Assembly (NCBI GenBank): GCA_043228905.1
Contig: JBHGNT010000007.1
Coordinates: 17,980,001 to 18,044,000, forward strand
Direction of reading: 5' to 3'
Length of the DNA stretch: 64,000 bases
Origin: Azolla caroliniana
Lineage: Eukaryota; Polypodiophyta
In this document: in pieces, positions 1-12,250 of the stretch
Layout: each line of letters starts with the position of its first letter
How positions within the stretch are numbered: the first letter of the stretch is position 1
Notes under the pieces: model-generated
Seen by the model: the letters and a program-made list of their open reading frames with translations, nothing else
Told to the model about the DNA's origin: nothing
Databases searched by the model: none
Position numbers and translations under genes: made by a program

Positions 1-150
1 CAAGAAAGACATGGGATTGCTCATGTACAAAAGAAAGACGGGATTGTTCACGTACAAAGGAAAGATATAGACCTGTTTATGTTCAAAGAAAGATATGAGG
101 TTATTCATGTATAAAAGAAAGATATGGGATTGTTTCATGTAGAAAAGCAA
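1..150. repeat. Degenerate ~29-bp tandem repeat, about five copies
   Basis: Five imperfect copies begin near 2, 31, 60, 88 and 116. Each has a core like AAGAAAGATATGGGATTG followed by a TCATGTA-type segment. The copies differ by substitutions and 1-2 nt indels. The array lies upstream of the first recognised exon of the splicing-factor gene, so it is in an intron or in the 5' flank. No function is suggested. Confidence 0.7.
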
Positions 151-652
151 CATAAAGCAAGATGTGGAATTGCTTTGGATACTTCAATCTTAACTAGCCA
201 TACAAGAAACTGGTTATATAGATGTTAAATATGGTTTGGAACCATGAATATCAATGCCAAGAAAGGTCGAGGAAGAGAAGAGAATATGCTAGATCTCCTT
301 GAATTTTTAACATCTTAACTCTGTGCATCCTGTTTCAGGAGAGGGATCATTTTGCATGATATAGTGTTTTTGTCTGCATCGATGTGGAACCAGAAAGAAG
401 GAATGGACGGCGGGAGATTTGTGTTGCATCAAGCTGGATGGGATGATAAAAGTGTATGACACATATGTCAATCCGTGCTTTTTCAATCCATGTGGTTCAG
501 GGGGTTTGAAACCTCTACTTTTATCCAAGAAATTCACATCCATCTAAACAGCAAAAAGAAAGCAAGGCCATGGCCACTTCGTGGATATTTGCTTATTGGG
601 CATCCACTTCTTACCATTTCCTGACTTAATACTTATTCTTTTGGATGCACAG
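151..652. other. Non-coding flank or intron upstream of the first recognised exon
   Basis: No exon of the neighbouring gene can be placed here with confidence. The stretch ends in a good splice acceptor (pyrimidine-rich, ending GCACAG at 652), so at least its 3' part is an intron. The exon with the start codon is either hidden here or left of the window. Confidence 0.5.
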
Positions 653-3600
653 GCTTTGGGAAGATATGATAATTCACACAATCCTGACTATAGGTAAGGT
701 TGCATGTGTGTTTGAATAAAACTATTATTTATTTTATAAAGTAATTTTTGTAGCTTTGTTTGTCAAAAACTCAAGCTAAGTTTTTATCCATTGGGATTTT
801 TTCATGATTGTGTTGACTGGTACCTTTGATGGTATTGGGATTTCAGACATGGGGGGACTTATCCTGGACAGGGTTACACTGAACCTGGGTATCCCTCAGA
901 TAATGGCTTTAACCGTGGAGGATTTCAAAGGGATGTGCTTCTCGAAAGAGAGAGATATCAGATGGCCGCTCCAGTTGAAGGAGCATGGAAGCCTCCGAGG
1001 AGTGGATATGATGATGAGTTAGGTGTTGTTGGAGGTTCACGAAGGCATGCAAAAGCTGGATATGATGATAATAGTAGAGAATCAAATGATCTCAGTGATG
1101 GTGAAATTAGAGAGCCAGAAGATGACCATAGAGATTTTAGGGATGTCAGGGATTCCAACACTTTTAGAGACCATGAATTTGAGAGAGGGGGCAGACCATT
1201 TGTGTCTGGAAGACATGGTTTTGTAGGAGATGATTATGGCCATAAACGCTCAGCTTTTAAGAGCAGTCGGGAGGGGAGCTGGGATAAGGATTATGTGCAT
1301 TCCAGGTATGGTGATGAATATGAATCAGATCAAGATGAGGAGAAGAGGGACAGGGGCTGGCGGAAATCACAAAGAAGGGATAGAGAAAGAAGGAGAAGCA
1401 ATGATAGAGATGAAAGCCCTGAAAGAGGAAGAAAAAGAGATAGGTCACATTCTCGTGGACTAGAACACCGGTCGAGGAGATCGCGATCCTCCTCTCGAGG
1501 TTATACAAGGGAGAGACGTGATCGAAGCTACGATGATGTGCATAGAAGGGATGAGAAGCGTTATCGAGACTATTCTGTGGTAATAGTTTGAAGTGTTGTG
1601 ATTGGTTTTATTTCAAACAATACTAACTGTATTACATTCCTAACTGGCGTGTGCATTTTTTCATGTAATATATTTGCTAGTCTGCATCAGCTACACTTGT
1701 TGTCAAAGGTCTCTCACAAAGAACTGTGGAAGATGATATCTGTAAAGCTCTGGTAATTTCCATCTAATCTTTTTGTAAGCGTTGATGGCATTCTGACTTC
1801 TGGAAGTCTTCTCAAAAAACATCGGATGTTTCTTGTCATATCCTGGTTTACAATTTAGATATGTTCTTTTTTGCAGGCAGAGTGGGGACCTTTGAGACAC
1901 GTGAGAGTGATCAAAGAGAGAAATACTGGCACTTCACGAGGCTTTGCATTCATAGATTTTCCAACTGTGGTCAGTTATGAGTGTATACGCTCATTTTTCC
2001 TTATTGAAAATACTATGCATTCTGTTAATCTTTATGTTTTTGTTTTCCTTTTATTTCAAAATCTTTCAAGCAGGAAGCTGCACAAAAAATGATGATTGAT
2101 GTAGGCGATAGTGGTTTGGTTGTGGATGGACGCCGGCTATTCTTCGAGTACAGGTATTGAAGTAACCTTTCGGAAATTAATTTCCTGAATGTTCAAATTG
2201 TGATCGGAGAGTTTTATGTTATTTTTATCCATGAAAACCTTGGTTTTGATCAAGCTAAGTTTAGAAGCCTACAACTCTGTTTTATCCTAATGAAATTCTA
2301 TATTTTATACTTTCCATGAGTGATTCTATCTTAACTATAAGTCTATGTAAAAATATCTAGAAACTCAAAGCGTTTATCAAGTCTTTAAAAATTCTGCAAT
2401 CTGATGCATAGGTTGTTGGCCGAATGTTAAGTTAACATTGAAGAACATGTTAGATATTTTTATATCAATTGATTTGGAAGATAGAATGAATGAAAAAACT
2501 TATTTGGGAAGTTCTAACCAAACATTCCATTGGGAATTAAAACATATGTAAAAATTTGATGGGTAGGGAATTCATTTGGTTGGATGCTGGATTTTTTACG
2601 TGTCCATAAAAACGTGTGCGAAGGTCTGTTAGTGTGGATAATGTAATTTTGTAGCGTAAAGCAAATAGGGTAGATGGGAATGTTTGTCCCTGTTTTGGTT
2701 GTATCCTTTTCAAAAGCTATAGAAGGGTTCTGAAATTCTGTAACATGTTTCAGTAGCAAGCCAACTGGGGGTTCTCATGCTGATTCAGGTGCTGGTGCGT
2801 CCACAGTTGATTGGATGTGCACTGTGTGTGGCTGTGTGAACTTTGCACGTCGTATGTCATGCTTTCAGGTATTGTTGGAAAATAAAATGTACACTATTTG
2901 TCTTTTTAAGGGGATCTGGATCTGTGTCAAAATGCTCAATTTATCTATCTATCTATATATAATATGAACTGAGTTATATATGAATAAACTATGGAGTAAT
3001 TTTGGTCACTTGCATGTGCAAAATATATATGAACAGAGTATGGAATACTTGTGATTTCTTGCACTGTTACAAGACATATCTGTATGGTGCGGTAGTTGTA
3101 GTTGGTTTTGTAGATTTTTAATAGATGATTATTGGTGGGAACTATGCTCTAAAACAAGTTTGTTATATGTGCATGCCTGCTTACCATGAGTGAGAATGAT
3201 ATATGTGTGTGTGTGTGTGCATGTGTATGCTGAAGAAGGATTATGCTAAACCTCTAATTTGTTCAAATGGTATTATGATATTTTACACAAACTTTAGCCT
3301 ACTCCGGGATTCCCAATCATCAAGTCTATGCTTTGCACTACAGTAGTTGCGGTAAAAGTTTTTTGAAAATTTTGCTTACCAAATGAAAAGGTTTCTAGAA
3401 CACAAGATTATACTTTGATTTTATTTATGATGACAATAGAGTTAGATCTATCACAAATAGCACACAAATTGTCTGTAAAGCATAGTGATCCAATACTTAT
3501 TTCTTGTAGGTCATTAACACTCCCACAATTTCAAACAGAATACTAGATAACATAGCAGTTAGCCACATACTTTATTTGCAAGCCTAGACTATTTCCCTCT

Positions 3601-6133
3601 TAATGAGAGTATAGGTTTCATCTCTAACTAACCTACAACCCAAATAGTTTCATGACTCTTACGATATTTGTCTGCCACTTTTATCTCTCTCCTCTTGTTT
3701 GTTCATCCACAAAGTGAATTATATGAGCCTGAACTATGCATAAAGCTATGTATAGAAGTTTGTAGAAGGGATAAATAACTATGTTCAAGAATTTGGCTAT
3801 TTGTGAAAGAAGTTTACCTGTATGTGAACCATAGATACTTTAATTTATAGTGCGTTAACAGATGCTTACATGGTTGAATCTGTGATCTACCATTGACAGT
3901 GTAATGAAGCACGCTCAGATGATGCACCCGATGCGGATGTTTCTTCAGTGATTACATCTGCATCAGGGAGGAAAGGGCATGAAGCAGGTAAAGACTATGT
4001 TCTAATGTTTGTGTTTCTCTGTGATTTCTATTATAATGTTCATGTTCGTATTATCATTGATTTACTCACCAGAAACCTTGTATTTGTTAGGGCGTACACA
4101 TGTGTTGGTCATTCGAGGGTTAGATGAAGATGTCCACGAAGAGATACTGCGTTATGAATTCTCCAAACATGCTCCTATTAAGGTGCTAGCTAACTATTTC
4201 TGACCAAGGGAACTAAGAACGTTTTGTATTTGTTCATGATAATGTTGGGGTTTATAAGTCAATGGTGTTCTGCAGGATTTAAGGCTTGTTCGGGATAAAT
4301 TCACGCATGTTTCAAAGGGTTTTGCGTTTGTGCACTTCCATTCGGTATGGTTTATGATGATGCTCCTTACTAAGGAGTGGCCGAGAATACAAGGCATTGA
4401 AGAGAGGCTGTTGCAAAAAAAATCTGTGGAATGGACTTCTGATATTTTGTGATGGATGCCTCTTATGCTTTTAAGGTGGAGGATGCAACGAAAGCTTTAG
4501 AAGCAACCAACGGTACCATGCTTGATAAGAATGGGCATCCATTAAGGGTAGCTTATGCGAAGAGTACGAATGGCCCGGGCTCTTCTTCCAGTGCTCATTC
4601 CAACAACAGTCTTGCTGCTGCTGCAATTGAAGCTGCTGGATTTGCACAACAGGTTTTTCATGATCCGTTGGGTTATGCTAGAATGAAATAGTACATTAAA
4701 TTCCCTTGTTATATACATTGATATTAGTTGGTCAAAACATGAAAGAAAGACTGATATAAGTGCTAAATAAATAATAATATTTTTCGCAAAAAATTCTTGA
4801 GAAACAAAAAAAACTGAACTTCAAATGGTATCAAAATATTTTGCTTTCTTGACAGTATGATCCAGCAGGTTGGGCTCCGAAAGAGTACAATCCTGATGAA
4901 GTGCAACAGAATGATGGAATTTCAGCAAATAGTGATCCTGCTCCACAAGCAGGTTTTGTTTGGGATGAAGCATCAGGCTATTATTATGATGCTGTATCTG
5001 GGTTCTACTATGATGGTCACCGAGGTAAGCTTTAAATGCTTACATAGTTAAACTTGAATTGTGCTCAATATGTTCTAAATATGCACTCTTTTATTTATAT
5101 TTGGTGCTGTTTTTCTTGTAAAGGCTTGTACTATGATGGAAACCATGGCATTTGGTACACGTACAATCAAGAGACACAACAATACGAGCCTTATGTCTTG
5201 AAAGAAGGAGAAAGTGTAACTGCAAATTCATCGTCTTCAGCACAGCCTCCAAATCATCAAAAGTCGACCCAAAAAGCGACTGTGGTAGCTAATGCAACAG
5301 TGAAGTCTAAAGATGCGACCACTGTCCGGAAAGCAGTAATCTCAGCTCCGCCCTCAACTATACATGTAGAACAAGATAGCAGTACTAAGGTAGGAGTCAT
5401 CCAGAAGAAAGAGAAAGGTCGTAAAAGCAAAACCAAGATCAGTGGGGTCTCTTCTATATGGAACCAAAAGCAAGAGGGCGGTGTTCAAGCTGTAACTGTC
5501 CAAAGCCCGGTCCTGCTGAAAGTCTCTCCTGCCATTGAGAATCTGAAAAGGAATGCTCTGGTAAATGAGAATCAAGAGAAAAGTGCACTGGCCAAATCAG
5601 TTTCTGGTATCGGAGCTTCATCTGCCTCGGCAACAGCAACGATCCCAAAGAAGATTCAGGGAGTCATACATCGAAAACAGACTTTGAGTAAAGGATCGCT
5701 GGCAGAAGAATCTCGTCTTCTGGGCGAAACCGCATACAATGTCTCAGCTAAAACTAGCGGAGTTGCAGCAACACCCAAGTTGGAAGGTGTTATACATTCA
5801 AGAGATGGACCTACTAGTGGTGGTGGCATAGTGACGATCCCGAAGAAATTTGAAGGTGTAATACATTCGAAAGATGGACCTATGCTCTCAATGCATTCAA
5901 TAGGACAAGGAACAGGGGATTTGAAATCAGTAGAGAACTCATTCAAGATGATCAACAACACTACGCTATCGATAAATGTAGGGTTCAGTGAAGCCAGGGA
6001 TCCAAAAGGAGATTCCACATCATCGTTCCCAGGAGGTGGTAGGCGAAGATTTACTGAGGCTCCAGCAGCCCCGACTCAATCTGGCTATAGAGACAGGGCA
6101 GCCGAGAGGAGAAATCTTTATGGTGGATCGTAA
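653..6133 (+). CDS. SUA: SUA/RBM5-like RNA-binding splicing factor, 5' partial, lacking the G-patch
   Basis: Twelve exons join in one frame of 912 residues: 653-693, 847-1579, 1681-1752, 1877-1969, 2074-2153, 2754-2868, 3900-3987, 4091-4182, 4276-4344, 4476-4652, 4856-5024 and 5124-6133. All junctions are GT-AG and phases match. Numbered from the first visible residue, the order is an Arg/Asp/Ser-rich region (to about 258), RRM1 (about 262-340, RNP1 RGFAFIDF), a RanBP2 zinc finger (about 361-380, WMCTVC...C), RRM2 (about 408-490, KGFAFVHF), and an OCRE domain (about 553-605, Tyr-rich repeats such as GYYYDAVSGFYYD). This is the architecture of plant SUPPRESSOR OF ABI3-5 and animal RBM5/RBM10, nuclear factors that control alternative splicing. 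The family normally ends in a G-patch. Here the frame stops shortly after the conserved YRDRAAERRNLYG segment. Either the 3' end is lost, or splicing at a weak donor (GTAACA at 6130) leads to a distant exon. The start codon is not seen. Confidence 0.9.
2869..3899 (+). other. Long intron of the SUA-like gene
   Basis: This 1,031-bp AT-rich intron separates the zinc-finger exon from the next exon, with donor GTATTG and acceptor TTGACAG. It contains a short (TG)n run near 3208 and a TA/TC-rich microsatellite near 2943. No gene or mobile element is recognised. The 600-bp intron at 2154-2753 is likewise featureless. Confidence 0.75.
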
Positions 6134-6750
6134 CACTGGCCGTCTATATTTTGAAATCATCAGAGGAACATCATCGATCTTCCATTTTCTTTTCTTCACT
6201 TTTCTCTAATACTTGTAACTACTTTGCACAAGAATGTTTACCATTTTGCACATGGCTAGTATAGCCACATTGGGCTAGAATCTTAATGGTTGGTATTTGT
6301 TAGCTGCTTTGGGCAAGAATCTTCATATCGGCAGGGTTTCAATTTTTATGTATTGGAAATTGGGCCTTCCAGGTTGCTGTTCTGAACATCATATTTTGTT
6401 CCCTTTATTATTAAGAGGCTCGTTGTTAAACGGAATGTTCCCTTTATTTTACATCATTTTCTTGGCATATGCGATGATGCTTGTCAGTTTTATCTGAAAG
6501 ATCAAATTCTGCACTTTGTGAAGATACTACTGTTCCAATATAGTGGACTGGACGGTGGCAGCAAAGTATCGTCAGCATATGTTTTTGTTCTTTTGCATAT
6601 GAGCTTGAAGTTGACTATACAAAGGGACTTTTCATAAGAAGTTGGCATGTGGGATTTTCTTTCATCCCATGTTTTATCGTGAACTTATATCCTATATTCT
6701 GATGCTTGTCACTAAGAGTATTTTTATTAGAGAAAGTTCTGGAGTAAAAG
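6134..6750 (+). other. 3' flank (UTR or intron) of the SUA-like gene
   Basis: AT-rich sequence follows the stop codon. It has no open frame with recognisable similarity and no G-patch coding segment that I can find. It could be a 3' UTR followed by intergenic DNA, or the start of a large intron if the GTAACA donor at 6130 is used. It ends at the 8-bp target duplication of the downstream MITE. Confidence 0.5.
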
Positions 6751-7695
6751 TAGCAATGGGCTGGGTTCGGTTCGGTTTCTTGACCTTGAAACCAAACCAA
6801 ACCAAGCCACACGATTTATTCATAATAAAAATTGACCCTAACTGTTTAAAATTTATGAAGCCGTTTAAACCAAACCGTTTATGGAAAATTTATAACCAAA
6901 CTGTATCGGTTTATCATAAATCAAAAGGAAACCATTTTTGACAGATGTTGATTGTCATACTTATTATAAATATGTGTGAGAAAATCATAAATTTGTTCAT
7001 TATACTTATTATAAATTTGGTCATCATACTTATTATAAATTTGATCATTGAACTTATCATAAATTTGATCATTGTACTTATCATAAATTTGGTCATCAAT
7101 ACTTACCATAAATTTGATCATTGTACTTATCATAAATTTGGTCATCAATACTTACCATAAATTTGATCATTGTACTTATCATAAATTTGGTCATCAATAC
7201 TTACCATAAATTTGATCATTGTACTTATCATAAATTTGGTCGTCATAATTATCATAAATTTGATCATCGTACTTATCATAAATTTGATCATCAAACTTAT
7301 CATAAATTTGTTCATTGTACTTATCATAAATTTGATCATCGTACTTATCATAAATTTGATGATCATAAATGAAAAGGAGACTCTAGATATAATGCATATA
7401 AAATTTAATAAGTTAAAACTAGGGTTTAAAATTGAAAGTTGAAAGTTAGGGCCTAAAGGGAAAATTTAGGAGTATTTTTTAACTTATAAACCTTTAAACC
7501 GAACCACATAAATCGCAACAGATAAGCTAATAAACTGTTAAACCACTAAACCACGAAATTCAAAATCGAACCGAACAGAAACCAAACTGAATAGTAACAT
7601 TTGAAACCAAACCAAACTTTATTTAACTTCGAACCAATAAACCGTTCAGCCACGGTTTAATGGTTCGGTTTGAGCCGAAACCGGGCCCATTACTA
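6751..7695. mobile_element. hAT-like MITE, 945 bp, with 8-bp target duplication
   Basis: The left end begins TAGCAATGGGC and the right end, read on the other strand, begins TAGTAATGGGC. The terminal repeats continue imperfectly as GGTTCGG-rich sequence. The element is flanked by the direct repeat AGTAAAAG (6743-6750 and 7696-7703). An 8-bp duplication with TAG-starting inverted repeats is the hallmark of the hAT superfamily. There is no transposase, so it is non-autonomous. The interior is dominated by a 24-bp minisatellite; the subterminal parts are rich in AACCAAACC-type repeats. Confidence 0.8.
6959..7369. repeat. 24/25-bp minisatellite inside the MITE, about 16 copies
   Basis: The unit is close to TTATCATAAATTTGATCAT plus 5-6 variable bases. 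The central part shows a 49-bp higher-order unit (24+25 bp, TTACC-type alternating with TTATC-type) repeated three times; the outer units are simple 24-mers. Because 24 is a multiple of three, spurious open frames run through it on both strands. Confidence 0.9.
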
Positions 7696-7703
7696 AGTAA
7701 AAG

Positions 7704-8253
7704 TTGTTATGAGAGCAACTTCATCTTGAAGTTTAATTGGGGCATAGAAATGTTGTGCATCATGGTGAGCTTTGACACTACTAGCCCTTGGTCTTGGGCT
7801 CAAGACCCAAATTTCTCACATCTATATTGCACCATACGTATCCTCTAAATTTACTAGATGCCAATGTGGAATGTAGGGGTCAAATCCATGACATCTTGCT
7901 CTCCATTGGGCAACCTTTCCAATTGAACTACATCCATCTCTTTCTCTTTCGTTTACTGCTAAAAAACACCATCTCTTGTGCTATCAAGTTACACTTCTAC
8001 CCATTTGGGAATCATCTTCGATTGAGGAATGGTGGTCCCTACAAACTAATCATTCTTCACTTCCTACTTCGTGTAGCTTGCTACATGGGTTGTGAGTGGA
8101 AACTAAGATTCCTCTTTGATAGTAATTTTTTTGTAATTAGTTTACCCTAGTGGTAAGTTGTTATACTACAAGCATTGTCTTGGGTTCATAACCCAATTGT
8201 GGAATGTAGGGGTTGAACCCATGACCTCCTGGTCGCCATTGGGCAATCTTACC

Positions 8254-8256
<3 letters not shown>
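7704..8256. repeat. Two related tRNA-like (SINE-like) repeat copies
   Basis: Two segments (about 7779-7931 and 8145-8250) share the blocks GGAATGTAGGGGT and CATTGGGCAA in the same order. In the second, the plus strand reads TAGTGGTAAG followed by GGGTTCATAACCC, like pol III A and B boxes. The minus strand of its right half reads TGGTAAGATTGCCCAATGG followed by GGGTTCAACCCC, a second tRNA-like unit facing the first. This suggests tRNA-derived SINE fragments. No intact tRNA cloverleaf is present and no protein gene is seen. Confidence 0.5.

Positions 8257-8298
<42 letters not shown>
8257..8298. repeat. (AG)21 microsatellite
   Basis: A 42-nt perfect AG tract lies directly at the 3' end (left side) of the minus-strand LINE. 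Confidence 0.95.
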
Positions 8299-8301
<3 letters not shown>

Positions 8302-8391
8302 AAAAAACACAATTATATTAATAAATGTGTGTAAAAAACACTACTTACAAGGTGTGACCATGAAGTATGGTCACCCACTAACTACACTAAA

Positions 8392-11343
8392 CTACATGGG
8401 TAATGGAACATGTTGAATTGCCAATTGGCAAGATGAACATTCCATTGAGGAAAGGATTTCTACTTGCTCCAATAAAGAAAATTGCCACATTAGTACTCCC
8501 TTCAACTTTCGTAGATATGCTTTCACTCCATGTCTACCATCAAATACAAAAGCGTTGTGCATATTCCAATTATGACGCAATCCCCAATATCTCAAAAATA
8601 AAAAAACAATCTCCATCTCTGACTTTGGGTCCACCTGTGTAAATTGTGCAAACACCCACTGTCTAGGTTTCAAATAACAATCGTGATAAAACTTGCCAAA
8701 TTTGAGAAATGTAACTCCAAATCTGAGAAGCAATCGGGCATTGTATAAATCAATGAGTACTATCTTCCATTTGAATAGTGCAAAAAAAGCAATTATCTAT
8801 TGCTAGTCCACGATGCTTTAGAGCTAATCCCAACGGCAATCCTCCAATCAAAACTCTCCAAATGAAGACCTTTGCTACAAGTGGCAATTTAGAATGCCAA
8901 CTACGTTGTAAGATTTGCCACCACCCATGATCAAATTTGTGTAATCTCCATGCTTCTTCAGCCTTAGATGATAACCATCTAAGAGACTCAATAGAGCAAT
9001 GATACAAAAGATTACTAGTCACTTGTAACAACGATGTTTGAACCTTTAAACACCAATCAATCCACGATTGTTCTCCTGTTTGTAAAGGTAAGGGACCTTG
9101 CATCAATGGGATATTTCGTAGTTGTTGCCAAATAAACCCATAATTAGGCGGAATGCGTAATAATTGCCGTGCTTCAACAAACTCCAAAATTCTTTGAGAT
9201 GGAGCCACAACTATATCTCTCACCTCTTTGACTCCCAAACGAAACAAACGATTAAATTGAGAGCGTAATCTCTCCTTTCTTGGCCAACATAATAACCGAG
9301 AAGACACAAGTAACTCTTTTTGCAAAGAATTACAATGCTCTCTACTAGATGATGGTTTCCATACACATAACAAGAGTGCTTCTTGCCATGAGGTAACCAA
9401 GTGTTGAACACATGTAGAGCCCAAAATCCTAAGTGAAATACATCCATTTAGTAATTGCCACCATGAAGCCTTAATTGTTGTCCTCCCATGTGTTAAACCC
9501 TTGTTCTCAATGAAATATTGAACAATAGATATCCATGGTTGTGAGTTTGAACACATGCCTTGTAATAATGAAAATCTACGAGCCATCATATGCTTAGATA
9601 AGTTCAATACTCCAGCTCCCCCCAAGTGTTTAGGAGTTGTTAGACGATTCCATGCAACCCAAGTGATTCCAATCTTATCCCTTTTCTTCCACAACAAATA
9701 TCGAAGAGGTTGCAAAATAGAATGCAAAGCCTTCTTTGTCCACGACAACAATGGCAAGTAATATAATATCATAGTTTCCATAATACATTGTACAAGCTTA
9801 AAACGTACATGAAATGGCCAAGATTGTGATTTCCAATACATGAACTTATCCCTCAACTTACTAGACATCAATTCAATCAATTGGCCATTTGTAACATTCA
9901 CTCCTAATGGATAGCCCAATTGTCGAAAAATAGAGCCTTTCTTCACCACGGATCCTTGCCATCCTAAAAATTCCAAATCCCTTTTAGTACATGATATGAG
10001 ACTAGACTTCCTCCAATTAATATGTAATCCGGAAGCCAATGCAAATTGGTTCCATACAAGAATCCCCTTCTCAAGATTCTCTTGTGAGGCTTGTAGAAAC
10101 ATGAAAGAATCATCAGCCAAAGCTTGTGCAACTAGTTGCCCTCCAAATAGAAGGTGTAAACCCACAATATCACCATTTATTGCAAGCCTTGATAACATCA
10201 CTAACAAGGGGTGAGTAACAATAGCAAACAACAGCGGGCTAATAGGGCATCCTTGACGAACGGATCTTGTAAGGGCAATATCTGATGTAACACCTCCATT
10301 AAGCATGACTCGAGACACCGCATCTTGTCCTAATAAAAATATGAGGCGAGACATATGAGGTCCAAAGCCCATTGTATGCATTAACCCAGAAACAAAGCAC
10401 CAATTAACATGATCATAAGCTTTCTCCAAATCTAATTTCACCATAATCAATTCTTGATGAGTGTTTCGAGCATAATCCATGGCCATTTGAACATTCAACA
10501 CATTATGCAATATACTCCTACTTGCAATAAAACCATATTGGGCGGGATGTATAAACTTTGGCAAATACATTTGTAATCTATTTGCCAAGACCTTTGTAAA
10601 TATCTTATACACCCCCCCCCCCCCCCCCCCATCAAAGAAATAGGTCTCCATTGATGAAATGACTCTAGAGATGCCACCTTAGGAACTAATTTAATTAAAC
10701 CAACCTTCCAAGCTTGAGGCATACGACCAGAATCCCAAAAAGGTTGAAACATCAAAGTCAAGGGCCCCTTTAAAATGTATAAATATTGCTTAAAAACTTC
10801 ATTTGTCAAGCCATCCCAACCAGGGCTCTTACCACTAGGAAGATGCCTTAAAACTGTGTCCACCTCATCCTCAGTGAAATCCGCATCCAATTCATGACTA
10901 ATGAGGTCATGCACAATACATCCAACCACATCATAAAACTCATGACGTGCTCTACTCACCTCATTTGTCATTAACAATTGTGGGCCAATCAACTCCTTAA
11001 AGTGATGAACACATATGTCAATTATTTTAGTAGGATCCACTATCCATTCATCATCTTGCTTCACATGTACCACATTAGATCGAGTATAAGTAGGATGTAA
11101 TGCTTGGAAAAACAAATGGGATTGACATTGATTATCTATGAGTCCATCCCTCAATTGTCGCATCTTCACATAACGATAACTTTGGCATTGCAATTGAGAA
11201 ATAATAACATACAATTGACTTTGGATATCCAAAAGCTCCTCATCTAAAGGTGCACGTATCAATAATGCATTACACCTAGAGAGAACTTGTGAGAATTTTA
11301 GAAGAAGACCTCTTCTTTGTTGAGCATTAGTTATTCCATACAT
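8392..11343 (-). pseudogene. LINE ORF2: reverse transcriptase and C-terminal zf-RVT region
   Basis: The palm begins with a segment ending RPISLMGG and continues after a frame change as VYKIFTKVLANRLQ. The catalytic motif is LADDS (about 10.1 kb), where the family has F/Y-ADD. Downstream are the thumb and a zf-RVT-like tail (FIWRVLIGGLPLG then CFFC). The frame changes at the homopolymer at 10612-10630, a stop lies near 8750, and the last part continues in another frame to about 8392. The endonuclease immediately upstream is in the same frame as the first part, separated by one stop. The enzyme copied LINE RNA at the nicked target; this copy is dead. Confidence 0.85.
10612..10630. repeat. 19-nt C homopolymer within the LINE reverse transcriptase
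   Basis: Nineteen consecutive C on the plus strand (G on the coding strand) lie where the family has about two Gly codons between RPISL and YKI. The run adds a poly-Gly stretch and coincides with the switch of reading frame. It may be a true expansion or a sequencing/assembly error. Confidence 0.95.
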
Positions 11344-11364
11344 ACGATGAACGATCTTAATATT

Positions 11365-12235
11365 TCATAATGTGATATCCCATGCTTTAACTCCTTTAAG
11401 ATTCACTTCTTGTGAAAAATTTACCAAAATTTGCTCCATGAGAGAATCAAAGTGAGGTTGAAGCAAAAGAGAAGAGTTAAAGCGTAATGGAGGCTTTCCA
11501 AGTAAGGATTTATACATGTCAATTGCATGACCACAAATATCCAAACAAATAGGAAAGTGATCTGAAGTTTCTACATCTTGTAAAACTGCCATACAAAGTG
11601 ATGTCAATAAAAAAGAATCATTGTGCATCACATACATTCTATCTAACCGACTCCATGTTTGTCTATGTTGAGCGGATTGGAAAGTAAAACCTAGATCATT
11701 CCCATGCAACCATGTCCAAACATCCAACTTCAAAACCTCCATAGCCAATGAATCCCAAACAAGTTGCTCAGGATCATCCATGATTAAATGTTCAGACGTA
11801 GATTGAGATGCATCAACACACATGTTAATATCACCCAAAAGTAATCTTGGACGGCCCACACATAGGGTTTGACGGAGTGAGCCCCATAATGCAATACGTT
11901 GAGTGGCTTGGTTAGGGGCATAAATCCCAACCACCCACACAACTTCGCCAAAAAAAGTGATTTCTAGAACCAAAAACCGACCATAAGGATCATTATGCAC
12001 CACCTGAGGAAAATACTTATCCCGCATGATTTATACCACACCCGAATAATGATTATTAAGATGTCTTGCATAGAATGATGAATATCCACGCAAATGAACC
12101 GTGGATCTTGCTAACTCATGACACTTATGCTCAACTGCACAGAATATATCCCATTCTTTACTTAATAAAGTTTGCTATAATATATACTTATTATGAGGAG
12201 AACATACCCCTCTCACATTCCATGTTACCACTTTC
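11365..12235 (-). pseudogene. LINE ORF2: endonuclease domain
   Basis: The domain starts near 12230 with WNVRG and continues through GDINM, SRLDRMYV and TSDHFPI, the metal-binding and catalytic segments of the exonuclease/endonuclease/phosphatase fold used by L1 elements to nick target DNA. Stops at about 12180 and 12030 break the N-terminal third; the rest (12027-11365) is open and is followed in the same frame by the reverse transcriptase after one stop. Confidence 0.85.
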
Positions 12236-12250
12236 ATTCAGTCAAAAATG

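Noticed and set aside
307-543. Minus-strand 78-codon frame upstream of the SUA-like gene
   Set aside because: No domain, opposite strand to the gene, and consistent with chance in AT-rich DNA.
6959-7369. Regular repeats resembling a CRISPR array
   Set aside because: Units are contiguous with no unique spacers, no cas genes, and the DNA is plant nuclear.
6914-7442. Long open frames on both strands with Ile/Met/Lys-rich repeats
   Set aside because: They are produced by a 24-bp minisatellite whose period is a multiple of three; no codon preference or domain.
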